Assembly (NCBI GenBank): GCA_947627655.1
Contig: CANQWW010000003.1
Location: forward strand, 1-46,543
Direction of reading: 5' to 3'
DNA length: 46,543 nucleotides
Source of the DNA: an uncultured Acinetobacter sp.
GTDB lineage: Bacteria; Pseudomonadota; Gammaproteobacteria; Pseudomonadales; Moraxellaceae
The notes below the pieces were generated by a model that saw nothing but the letters and a program-made list of their open reading frames with translations, made no database searches and was not told where the DNA came from. Below, piece after piece: positions 37,333 to 45,618 of the stretch. Within the stretch, counting starts at the first letter, position 1. Every line of letters starts with the position of its first letter. A program made the translations under genes and the position numbers.

Positions 37333-37434
37333 TTTTTCTTCAATATTGTTTCCTCTCCTGAGCAAGTTTTAAAGCACTGCTTTTACATCACAACATTTAA
37401 TTTAAATCACGCTATTTGAATAAATAATGTAATT

Positions 37435-37494
37435 CCCTCTCCTCTCAGGAGATGAGCATCCTCAGAATATATTCTGAGTGCGTAAGGGAGAGGT
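37435..37494. repeat. Palindromic intergenic repeat with CCCTCTCC/GGGAGAGG ends
   Basis: CTCAGAAT-AT-ATTCTGAG (37461-37478) is a perfect 18-base palindrome. It is bracketed by CCCTCTCC on the left and AAGGGAGAGG on the right, so a longer stem is possible. It resembles the purine/pyrimidine-ended intergenic repeats common in this genus. Confidence 0.55.
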
Positions 37495-37507
37495 AAAAAT
37501 CACCCAT

Positions 37508-37534
37508 AAAAAAACGCTGCCTTAGCAGCGTTTT
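37508..37534 (-). terminator. Terminator of the phosphate transporter gene
   Basis: AAAACGCTGC / GCAGCGTTTT form a 10-bp stem with a 4-base loop and, on the minus strand, T residues follow. It lies 15 bases after the stop. Confidence 0.93.
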
Positions 37535-37548
37535 AACATTAAATCTTC

Positions 37549-39168
37549 TTAGAAAACTTTTAACAGAATCCAGTACAAACCACCGGATAAACAGATTGTT
37601 GCTGGCAGGGTAAAGACCCAGGCAGAGAGAATGGTTTTCACCATCTGAAAATTCAGACCCGACTTATTCGCCACCATCGTACCGGCAACAGCGGAGTTGA
37701 GTACATGCGTGGTCGATACCGGCATACCGAAACCATCTGCGGCTGCAATCGTCGACATGGCCACAAGTTCGGCTGACATGCCTTGACCATAAGTCATATG
37801 CTGTTTACCAATACGCTCGCCAACAGTCACGACAATACGTTTCCAGCCAACCATCGTACCGAGGCCGAGCGCCAAAGCAGTGGCGACTTTTACCCAAGTC
37901 GGGATGTATTGCAAGAAGGAATCCAGGTTATCCCGGTATTCATCCACGACTTTTTCCTGTGCAGCAGTCATCGCTGGTAAAGCCTCAGCCTTATCCAAAC
38001 GCTTAAACGCAGTCGTGCTCAGGTACATGTCATTACGGAATTCTGAAACCTGCGCTTCTGGTACATCCTTGATGTTGCTGTAACTACCGACTTTATCACC
38101 CAAGTGCTCAGTTAAGCTGGCCAATGCAGGCACAACTTCAGGGGTGATTTCTTTGGTCTGAATATATTTCGTGATGATGGCACGCGCTTTTTCATCAGGA
38201 ATATCCGTATGATTTGGATAAATCACATCGGCAGTTTGCGCTGACAGCTGACCAAATGACTGGATATGTTGCGCATCCAGATTTTTGTTCAGTGAATATG
38301 CGAGTGGTACACAACCGATCAAGATGAGCATGATCAGACCCATACCTTTTTGGCCATCGTTTGAGCCATGGGCAAAACTCACCCCGGTACAGGTAAAGAT
38401 CAGAATAGCACGGATCAGCGGTGGTGGTGGCTTGTTGCCCTCAGGTGGCTGGAACAATTCCACCTGTTTTTTAAAGATTTTTTTGACCAGCAAGAACAGC
38501 ACTGCTGCAAATGCAAAACCGATTAAAGGTGAGAATAGCAATGCTTTCCCTACCTTCAGCACCTGATCCATATCTATACCGGAAGCGCCAGCGCCCGCAT
38601 GCAGCAGATAGTTCATGATGCCAACCCCGAGAATCGAGCCGATCAGGGTATGCGAACTGGATGCTGGAATACCCAGAAACCAGGTTCCCAAGTTCCACAG
38701 GATGGCTGCGATCAGCATGGCAAAGACCATAGCAAAGCCTGCTCCGCTACCTACATTCATAATCAGTTCGACTGGCAGCAAGGCAATAATGCCATAAGCT
38801 ACGGCACCACTGGCCACCATCACACCCATGAAATTACAGAAACCGGCCCACATGACTGCAACAGGCGCCGACAGCGCATTGGTATAAATGACTGTGGCGA
38901 CCGCATTGGCTGTGTCATGAAAACCATTTACAAATTCGAAGCTCAGTGCAATAAACAATGCTGTGGCAAGCAAAACAATCGTGTACAGGCCTAAAGCAGG
39001 TACATGCGCCAGGTCTACAGAAAGCTGAAAGCCAATATAAATGAGCGTAGAGATAATCAGCGTGAGAAACACCGGCATAAAGAATTTCGGTGTAGGCACA
39101 TGAACATTCTTCGACTCTTGCGAAGGATGCTCATGGGGTGAATCTAAGGGAGTTTGATTAGAATTCAT
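37549..39168 (-). CDS. pitA: Low-affinity inorganic phosphate transporter, Pit family
   Basis: A 539-aa membrane transporter of the PiT family, which takes up metal phosphate with protons. GFHDTANAVATVIYT is the N-terminal family signature and its C-terminal counterpart includes MPVSTTHVLNSAVAGTM. FAHGSNDGQKGMG lies between. About 10-12 membrane helices surround a long central hydrophilic region (about 275-410). The start is uncertain: ATG at 39168 gives MNSNQTPLD, while ATG 39201 and TTG 39210 lie close to the likely transcription start. The N-terminal 30 residues are hydrophilic in every case. Confidence 0.92.
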   Translation of the reverse strand: MNSNQTPLDSPHEHPSQESKNVHVPTPKFFMPVFLTLIISTLIYIGFQLSVDLAHVPALGLYTIVLLATALFIALSFEFVNGFHDTANAVATVIYTNALSAPVAVMWAGFCNFMGVMVASGAVAYGIIALLPVELIMNVGSGAGFAMVFAMLIAAILWNLGTWFLGIPASSSHTLIGSILGVGIMNYLLHAGAGASGIDMDQVLKVGKALLFSPLIGFAFAAVLFLLVKKIFKKQVELFQPPEGNKPPPPLIRAILIFTCTGVSFAHGSNDGQKGMGLIMLILIGCVPLAYSLNKNLDAQHIQSFGQLSAQTADVIYPNHTDIPDEKARAIITKYIQTKEITPEVVPALASLTEHLGDKVGSYSNIKDVPEAQVSEFRNDMYLSTTAFKRLDKAEALPAMTAAQEKVVDEYRDNLDSFLQYIPTWVKVATALALGLGTMVGWKRIVVTVGERIGKQHMTYGQGMSAELVAMSTIAAADGFGMPVSTTHVLNSAVAGTMVANKSGLNFQMVKTILSAWVFTLPATICLSGGLYWILLKVF

Positions 39169-39223
39169 GCAAGCAGGAATAGAGGATCCAAGAATCCCCA
39201 TATTGTTCAATTAAATTGTGACA

Positions 39224-39251
39224 ATTATATGACAAAGCGCTGCTATATGAA
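39224..39251 (-). promoter_or_regulatory. Promoter candidate of pitA
   Basis: On the minus strand a perfect TATAAT lies 16 bp downstream of TTCATA (four of six bases). This predicts a start near 39217 and favours the ATG at 39168 over the TTG at 39210. Confidence 0.55.
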
Positions 39252-39664
39252 GCAGTATTTCAGACTTTCTTGCTTCCGTTAATCTAAAATCCCAATGCCT
39301 TAAAACATAAATTTAATCTTTAAAATTCAATACACTAAACCTTCATCTTCAATTTAAACCAAGCGCAACTCCTGTATTGCCACTGTCTTATTCACTCAAA
39401 TATCCAGCGTACTTTTCTGACAAGGAGTTAAGCCGTGCCTGAATATTGCCTATAAAATATGACATTCTGATGAAAAGTAATCATTTTTACAGTGCAGAAG
39501 GTTTTTCTCAGACCTGCCTAGAGTCAGGAATAAGATTGGCCCTGTATTTCCTTATCAAATTTTCATATCAAGCATATCCAGCATTCTGAAGAACGGCTAC
39601 AGAAAACTGTGCACTAATCTGTTAAGATTATTGCCGTTTTTAAATGCTTACTGAGAAAGTCTGA
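39252..39664. other. Divergent intergenic region pitA-metH
   Basis: About 410 AT-rich bases leading to metH. I looked for a cobalamin or SAM riboswitch and saw no recognisable conserved box. No ORF is credible here. Confidence 0.5.
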
Positions 39665-42600
39665 ATGTCCACACTTGCCACCCTAAAAGAACTTCTTGCC
39701 AAAAGAATTTTAGTTATCGATGGTGCGATGGGTACCATGATCCAACGCCATAAACTGGAAGAAGCCGATTATCGTGGTGAGCGTTTTGCCGACTGGGCAC
39801 ACGACCTCAAAGGCAATAATGACTTACTCGTCCTGACGCAGCCGCAGATCATTCAAGGCATCCATGAAGCTTATCTGGAGGCTGGTGCCGATATTATCGA
39901 AACCAACACTTTTAATGGTACGCGCGTCTCCATGTCGGATTATCACATGGAAGATCTGGTTCCAGAGATCAACCGGACTGCCGCACGTCTGGCCAAAGAA
40001 GCTTGTGCCAAATATTCAACCCCGGAAAAACCACGTTTTGTCGCGGGGGTGATTGGTCCGACGTCACGGACCACTTCTATTTCGCCCAACGTCAATGATC
40101 CAGCATTCCGTAACATTACCTTTGATGCCCTCAAAGTCGACTATATCGAATCGACCAAAGCATTGATCGAAGGTGGTGCGGACATCATTCTGATCGAAAC
40201 GGTTTTCGATACCTTAAATGCCAAAGCTGCCATTTTTGCAGTGAAAGAAGTGTTTAAGAAAATTGGCTATGAACTGCCAATCATGATTTCCGGTACCATT
40301 ACCGATGCCTCAGGTCGTACCTTGACTGGTCAAACAGCAGAAGCCTTCTGGAACTCAATGCGTCATGCAGAACCGATCTCAATTGGTTTTAACTGTGCCC
40401 TTGGTGCAGATGCCATGCGTCCACACGTCAAAACCGTGTCTGACGTTGCCGACACCTTTGTTTCAGCGCATCCGAATGCGGGCCTGCCAAATGCCTTCGG
40501 TGGTTATGATGAAACCCCAGAAGAAACCGCTGCATTTATTCAAGAATTTGCTGAAAGTGGCTTAATCAATATTACTGGCGGCTGTTGTGGTACCACGCCG
40601 GATCATATTCGTGCGATTGCGCAAGCGGTTGAAGGCATTACGCCACGTCAAATTCCAGAGATTGAACCGGCTTGCCGTTTAAGTGGTTTAGAACCATTTA
40701 ACATTACCCAAGATTCATTGTTTGTGAACGTTGGTGAACGTACCAACGTCACTGGTTCTAAAAAGTTCCTGCGTCTGATTAAAGAAGAAAACTTTGCTGA
40801 AGCTTTGGATGTGGCACGTCAACAGGTGGAAGCTGGCGCGCAAGTCATCGACATCAACATGGATGAAGGTATGCTGGATTCAGAAGGTGCGATGGTGCAT
40901 TTCCTGAATCTGGTTGCATCTGAACCTGATATTTCACGTGTGCCAATCATGATTGACTCATCGAAATGGGAAATCATTGAAGCCGGCTTAAAATGTGTCC
41001 AAGGTAAAGCGGTGGTGAACTCGATTTCCCTCAAAGAAGGTTATGACGAGTTTGTCGAACGCGCGCGCCTGTGCCGTCAATACGGTGCCGCAGTCATTGT
41101 CATGGCATTTGATGAAAATGGTCAGGCAGATACCGCCGAACGCAAAAAAGAAATCTGTAAGCGCTCTTACGATGTGCTTGTGAATGAAGTCGGCTTCCCT
41201 GCTGAAGATATTATTTTTGACCCGAACGTTTTTGCAATTGCAACAGGGATTGAAGAACACAACAACTATGGTGTGGACTTTATTGAAGCCACAGGCTGGA
41301 TCAAACAAAACTTACCGCATGCCATGATTTCAGGTGGCGTATCCAACGTATCCTTCTCCTTCCGTGGCAATGAGCCGGTACGTGAAGCGATTCACTCGGT
41401 GTTCTTGTACCATGCCATTCAACAAGGCATGACCATGGGGATTGTCAATGCCGGGCAGATGGCAATTTACGATGACATTGATGCCGATTTAAAAGCTGCG
41501 GTTGAAGATGTGGTGCTGAACCAGAACCAGGGTGAAAGCGGTCAAGAAGCCACTGAAAAGTTGCTTGAGATTGCAGAAAAATATCGCGGGCAAGCTGGCG
41601 CGCAAAAAGCTGAAGAAAACCTGGAATGGCGTAATGAAAGTATTGAAAAACGTCTTGAGTATGCGCTTGTTAAAGGGATCACCACTTATATCGACCAAGA
41701 TACTGAAGAAGCACGTTTACAGTCAAAACGTCCACTTGATGTGATTGAAGGTCCACTGATGGCCGGTATGAACGTGGTGGGTGACCTGTTCGGTGCCGGC
41801 AAAATGTTCTTACCGCAAGTGGTCAAATCTGCACGTGTGATGAAACAGGCAGTAGCGTGGTTAAACCCGTACATCGAAGCGGAAAAAACAGTCGGTCAAT
41901 CAAAAGGTAAAATTTTGATGGCAACTGTAAAAGGTGATGTACACGATATTGGTAAAAATATTGTTGGCGTAGTACTGGGCTGTAACGGTTATGACATCGT
42001 GGATCTGGGCGTGATGGTGCCGTGCGAGAAAATCCTGCAAACTGCGATTGATGAAAAAGTCGATATCATTGGCTTGTCCGGTTTGATCACACCGTCTTTG
42101 GATGAGATGGTTTTTGTCGCGCAAGAAATGCAGCGTAAAGGCTTTAATATTCCCCTGATGATTGGTGGTGCGACCACATCTAAAGCGCATACTGCGGTGA
42201 AAATTGCGCCTAAATATCAAAATGATGGCGTGTTCTATACCGCAGATGCCTCACGTGCAGTCGGTGTGGTCACACAGTTACTCTCTGCTGAAATGAAGCC
42301 AAAAATGGCAGCAGAATATATTGAAGATTACGAAAAAATCCGTACTCGTCTTGCTAACAAACAGCCAAAAGCTGCAAAACTGTCTTATCAAGAATCGATC
42401 GAAAATGGCTTTAAGATCGACTTCGACAAAAATGCACCTATCCGACCAAACTTCATTGGCTCACAAACTTTCACTCACTATCCTTTAGAAACCTTAGTGG
42501 AATACTTCGACTGGACACCATTCTTTATTTCCTGGAGTTTGGCAGGCAAATTCCCGAAAATTCTGGAAGATGAAGTCGTTGGTGAAGCAGCACGTGACCT

Positions 42601-43351
42601 GTATACACAAGCGCAAGAAATGCTGCAAGACATCATCGAGAATAAACGTTTTGATGCGCGTGCAACATTCAGCATTTACCCTGCGAACCGTGTGGCAGCG
42701 GATACTGTTGCGGTAACCGATGAAAATGGCAATGTCACGCATCGCTTCGAGCACCTTCGTCAGCAGTCTGACAAGGTGACAGGCAAAGCCAACTATTCTT
42801 TGGCAGACTTTGTTGCACAGAAAGATGTGGCGCAGGATTATTTGGGTGGTTTTACGGTTTCGATTTTCGGTGCCGAAGAACTTTCACAAGAATACAAAGC
42901 CAAAGGTGATGACTATAATGCGATTATGGTTCAGGCTTTGGGTGACCGTTTTGCCGAAGCATTTGCCGAGCATTTACATGAACGTATTCGTAAAGAGTTC
43001 TGGGGCTACCAAGCGGATGAACAATTGTCGAATGAAGATTTGATCAAAGAGAAATATGTGGGTATTCGTCCCGCACCGGGCTACCCTGCTTGTCCTGAGC
43101 ATTCTGAAAAAGCGTCATTGTTTGACTGGTTAGGTTCGACCGATAAGATTGGTACTTACTTAACTTCGAGCTTCGCGATGTGGCCACCTTCATCAGTCAG
43201 CGGTTTCTATTATGCTAACCCTGAAACTGAATACTTTAACGTGGGTAAAATCTCTGGTGACCAGCTGGAAGATTATGCGAAGCGTAAAGGCTGGACCTTG
43301 GATGAGGCGAAACGTTGGTTAGCACCGAATTTGGATGATTCGATTGTTTAA
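39665..43351 (+). CDS. metH: Cobalamin-dependent methionine synthase
   Basis: Transfers a methyl group from methyltetrahydrofolate to homocysteine through cobalamin. The 1228-aa protein has the four usual modules. The homocysteine domain (about 1-330) carries zinc Cys in FNCALGA and [12 protein letters not shown]. The folate domain (about 355-620) holds [13 protein letters not shown] and [11 protein letters not shown]. The B12 domain (about 650-890) contains [20 protein letters not shown], with the cobalt-binding His. The C-terminal SAM reactivation domain (about 900-1228) includes [17 protein letters not shown]. It is monocistronic, divergent from pitA, and is followed by the repeat patch. 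Confidence 0.98.
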   Translation: MSTLATLKELLAKRILVIDGAMGTMIQRHKLEEADYRGERFADWAHDLKGNNDLLVLTQPQIIQGIHEAYLEAGADIIETNTFNGTRVSMSDYHMEDLVPEINRTAARLAKEACAKYSTPEKPRFVAGVIGPTSRTTSISPNVNDPAFRNITFDALKVDYIESTKALIEGGADIILIETVFDTLNAKAAIFAVKEVFKKIGYELPIMISGTITDASGRTLTGQTAEAFWNSMRHAEPISIGFNCALGADAMRPHVKTVSDVADTFVSAHPNAGLPNAFGGYDETPEETAAFIQEFAESGLINITGGCCGTTPDHIRAIAQAVEGITPRQIPEIEPACRLSGLEPFNITQDSLFVNVGERTNVTGSKKFLRLIKEENFAEALDVARQQVEAGAQVIDINMDEGMLDSEGAMVHFLNLVASEPDISRVPIMIDSSKWEIIEAGLKCVQGKAVVNSISLKEGYDEFVERARLCRQYGAAVIVMAFDENGQADTAERKKEICKRSYDVLVNEVGFPAEDIIFDPNVFAIATGIEEHNNYGVDFIEATGWIKQNLPHAMISGGVSNVSFSFRGNEPVREAIHSVFLYHAIQQGMTMGIVNAGQMAIYDDIDADLKAAVEDVVLNQNQGESGQEATEKLLEIAEKYRGQAGAQKAEENLEWRNESIEKRLEYALVKGITTYIDQDTEEARLQSKRPLDVIEGPLMAGMNVVGDLFGAGKMFLPQVVKSARVMKQAVAWLNPYIEAEKTVGQSKGKILMATVKGDVHDIGKNIVGVVLGCNGYDIVDLGVMVPCEKILQTAIDEKVDIIGLSGLITPSLDEMVFVAQEMQRKGFNIPLMIGGATTSKAHTAVKIAPKYQNDGVFYTADASRAVGVVTQLLSAEMKPKMAAEYIEDYEKIRTRLANKQPKAAKLSYQESIENGFKIDFDKNAPIRPNFIGSQTFTHYPLETLVEYFDWTPFFISWSLAGKFPKILEDEVVGEAARDLYTQAQEMLQDIIENKRFDARATFSIYPANRVAADTVAVTDENGNVTHRFEHLRQQSDKVTGKANYSLADFVAQKDVAQDYLGGFTVSIFGAEELSQEYKAKGDDYNAIMVQALGDRFAEAFAEHLHERIRKEFWGYQADEQLSNEDLIKEKYVGIRPAPGYPACPEHSEKASLFDWLGSTDKIGTYLTSSFAMWPPSSVSGFYYANPETEYFNVGKISGDQLEDYAKRKGWTLDEAKRWLAPNLDDSIV

Positions 43352-43361
43352 TTGAATCTCT

Positions 43362-43396
43362 GAATCCCCCTAAATCCCCCTTTTCAAGGGGGACTT
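43362..43396. repeat. Inverted repeat A1 (outer left copy)
   Basis: GAATCCCCCTAAATCCCCC then AAGGGGGACTT forms a hairpin of its own and is a near-exact inverted copy of the repeat at 45429-45465. It lies 10 bases after the metH stop. Confidence 0.85.
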
Positions 43397-43424
43397 TGTC
43401 ATGTGATTAAATGAATTACGTGAC

Positions 43425-43462
43425 AGCTCCTCCCTTTTTTAAAGGGAGGTTGGGAGGGATTA
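43425..43462. repeat. Inverted repeat A2 (inner left copy)
   Basis: CTCCCTTTTTTAAAGGGAGG with AGGGATT forms a perfect hairpin core. It is a near-exact inverted copy of the repeat at 44838-44874, so the two bracket the orphan membrane-protein gene. Confidence 0.85.
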
Positions 43463-43520
43463 AAAAATCGTTTAAATTGAACTATACTAAACTCTTAAAA
43501 TTAAAATAATTTTCACAATT

Positions 43521-44849
43521 ATGGATCAATTTAATACCAGAGAATTAGCCTCAATTACATGGGTAGCCATACTTATAATAGCTTTAATATTCTACTCTGT
43601 AAAAAATGCTCAGCTCAGATATTCTCTTATCGCTGTTATCAAAGCATTTTTTCAAATTAAAATTATTACTTCTATTTTATTAATTACTACATATGTATTG
43701 CTAAGTGTATTTATCTTATATCAGATACAAATCTGGGATTTTAGCCAGCTTAAAAACACGCTTTTTTGGTATGTATTTTTTGCAATTGGTACTATGTTTA
43801 GTTTAAATACCATCAAAGAAGATTCTCACAACTTCTTTATTCAAACTATAAAATCATCAGTAAACTTAAGTATATTTCTTCAATTTATCATTAACTTTCA
43901 CACGTTTAATTTTTTGTTAGAATTAATTTTACTTATTCCACTTATTACCCTTTTAAGTATCATTAGTGCTGTTACTAATCAAACAAAAGATCAGATATTA
44001 GTTAAAAAACTTTGTTACTTTTTACTAGCTTTTATGTTTCTCCTATTTTTTATCCATTTTATTATTCAAATTTTCAAAGCCCCTTCAACATTTATAAGTT
44101 ATCAAGCATTACAAGATTTCTTCATACCAATCATTTTGACAATGCTCTATTTACCATTTCTATGGTTTTTTCTGTTATATATAAAATATGAAGAAATTTT
44201 TGTACGGCTTCAACTTCATATTAAAGATAAGAAAATCATCACTCTTACAAAATTTTTAGTCATCATCAACTTTCGAACCCAAAAAGATTTGATTGATGAG
44301 TGGTTTGATTACATCAAAATTCACAAGATTGAAAATTATATACAGCTTCTTAAGTCTTTTTCTCTCATAAAGCATAGAAATTTAAAAAGAAAAAAATTAA
44401 TTGATACTCCATTAGGAAATGGTTGGAATATATACAAGGCTGAAAATTATCTACGTAATTTTAAAATTCAAGTTAAGTATAGATATGTTTACGATGAGAC
44501 TTGGTCTGGAACTAAATCTATTGCTTTGGAGGATGATTTTAACCCTTCCACATTAACTTACTATATTCAAGGCAATGAAGATGCTGTGAAACAATTAAAA
44601 ATTAAACTATTTCTCTATGACATTAGCCTTATTCCAAAGTACTTAAGTATCTACATTGAAGCTATGGATTGCTTACTGAGAAACTCACTCCAAGGTAATT
44701 TAAATCACGACCATATAGATAACATTTATAACTTGGAAAATTTTTCAGACACGTTACACGACAAGCTACTTGAATTTCAATATGAAAAATTCACTCATTC
44801 AGTAAAACCCGCTTGTGAGTTATCATTCTGTATAAAGAATCCCACCTAA
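43521..44849 (+). CDS. Orphan AT-rich membrane protein, unknown function
   Basis: A 442-aa protein beginning MDQFNTREL. The N-terminal half holds about seven hydrophobic helices (near 13-28, 46-70, 80-97, 115-128, 131-150, 163-188 and 201-221). The C-terminal 215 residues are soluble and rich in Lys, Ile, Tyr and Asn. The gene is clearly more AT-rich than its neighbours, with AAA, AAT and TTA codons prevailing, which suggests acquisition by transfer. Its last codons (KNPT) and stop lie in an inverted repeat. I do not recognise a function; the combination of membrane half plus soluble half resembles many orphan accessory proteins. Confidence 0.82.
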   Translation: MDQFNTRELASITWVAILIIALIFYSVKNAQLRYSLIAVIKAFFQIKIITSILLITTYVLLSVFILYQIQIWDFSQLKNTLFWYVFFAIGTMFSLNTIKEDSHNFFIQTIKSSVNLSIFLQFIINFHTFNFLLELILLIPLITLLSIISAVTNQTKDQILVKKLCYFLLAFMFLLFFIHFIIQIFKAPSTFISYQALQDFFIPIILTMLYLPFLWFFLLYIKYEEIFVRLQLHIKDKKIITLTKFLVIINFRTQKDLIDEWFDYIKIHKIENYIQLLKSFSLIKHRNLKRKKLIDTPLGNGWNIYKAENYLRNFKIQVKYRYVYDETWSGTKSIALEDDFNPSTLTYYIQGNEDAVKQLKIKLFLYDISLIPKYLSIYIEAMDCLLRNSLQGNLNHDHIDNIYNLENFSDTLHDKLLEFQYEKFTHSVKPACELSFCIKNPT

Positions 44850-44874
44850 CCTCCCTTTAAAAAAGGGAGGAACT
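44838..44874. repeat. Inverted repeat B (inner right copy)
   Basis: AATCCCACCTAACCTCCC then AAAAAAGGGAGGAACT, a hairpin unit, is the inverted partner of A2 (43425-43462). It overlaps the last 12 bases of the orphan membrane-protein gene and supplies its stop codon. Confidence 0.85.
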
Positions 44875-44896
44875 ACGCGACTCCACGACCGTAATT

Positions 44897-44958
44897 AAAT
44901 TCGCGGAAAGTCCCCCTTTGCAAAAGGTGAGAAACTACGTTTCGCAAGAGGGGGATTC
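44897..44958. repeat. Repeat B2, related to the 45.4-kb copy
   Basis: AAATTCGCGGAAAGTCCCCC and a closing AGGGGGATTC enclose a longer loop. The start is a direct repeat of 45418-45436 (AAATTCGCGTGAAGTCCCC). It includes the end of the DUF559 pseudogene. Confidence 0.7.
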
Positions 44959-45321
44959 ATCAGCCAACTGATCCAAGCAATCCCGATAAACCACCTCCAC
45001 CACATCATCAATCCGCCCCATCACCTGACCATTATCAAACCGCAAAACTTTCAACCCAAGCTGAGCCAAAGCTTTATCTCGAATCCGATCTGCTTCCAGT
45101 CCTTCATCAGTAAAATGCTGACTACCATCACACTCAATCACCAAATTGGCAGCAGGACAGTAAAAATCCACGATGTAATTCAAAATGGGCTTTTGCCGAT
45201 AAAACTACAAACCTAAAATTTGCTTATTTCGAAGTTTTGACCACAATAGCTTTTCAGCATCAGTCATGTTATTGCGTAAGTCACGTGAGGCTTGTTTTAA
45301 GTTTTTATTGTAGGGTTTCAT
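44935..45321 (-). pseudogene. DUF559-family (endonuclease-like) gene interrupted by an in-frame TAG
   Basis: Two adjacent track ORFs are in the same minus-strand frame and together read as one DUF559 protein. The N-terminal piece is MKPYNKNLKQASRDLRNNMTDAEKLLWSKLR up to LGL, then a TAG codon (45205-45207), then FYRQKP and NYIVDFYCPAANLVIECDG. Family members normally have LGxKFxRQxPIG-like sequence here, so one Lys codon (AAG or AAA) has probably become TAG. About 128 codons match a full-length DUF559 protein, related to very-short-patch-repair-type endonucleases of unknown role. A read-through product cannot be excluded. Confidence 0.82.
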
Positions 45322-45428
45322 TTTTTTTATTCTCTCTCTTTTGGAATCTCCCCTAACCCTGAGCCATATATGGCGCAAGGACAAAGAGGGGAATTTCACG
45401 AATCCAAGACCACCATCAAATTCGCGTG

Positions 45429-45465
45429 AAGTCCCCCTTTAACAAAGGGGGATTTAGGGGGATTC
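45429..45465. repeat. Inverted repeat C (outer right copy)
   Basis: AAGTCCCCCTTTAACAAAGG and GGGGGATTC form the inverted partner of A1 (43362-43396), differing at only a few loop bases. It closes the roughly 2.1-kb repeat-bounded patch. Confidence 0.85.
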
Positions 45466-45543
45466 TTTTCATCAATATATACATCAAAAACCGCCCCTTT
45501 TCTAACCGCTCAACCCCAAACCGCCCATTTTTACATTTTTAAC

Positions 45544-45573
45544 TCTACAAAAACCCTCACTTTCTAGGATAAT
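45544..45573 (+). promoter_or_regulatory. Promoter candidate of dhaK
   Basis: TCTACA (four of six) and GATAAT (five of six) are separated by 18 bp, giving a start near 45580 and a leader of about 40 nt. Confidence 0.45.
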
Positions 45574-45618
45574 AGCCACATTTAGAACTCTCCCAAATTC
45601 ACGTGAAGGCTTCCCTCC

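Noticed and set aside
39211-39664. Possible cobalamin or SAM riboswitch before metH
   Set aside because: No B12 box or SAM-riboswitch core motif could be recognised by eye. A covariance-model search would be decisive.
45205-45399. Two separate small genes in the DUF559 region
   Set aside because: The two ORFs are in the same frame and join into one family-like protein, so a single broken gene is the simpler reading.
43362-45465. Insertion sequence with transposase
   Set aside because: Inverted repeats are present, but no transposase, DDE-like ORF or clear target duplication was found.
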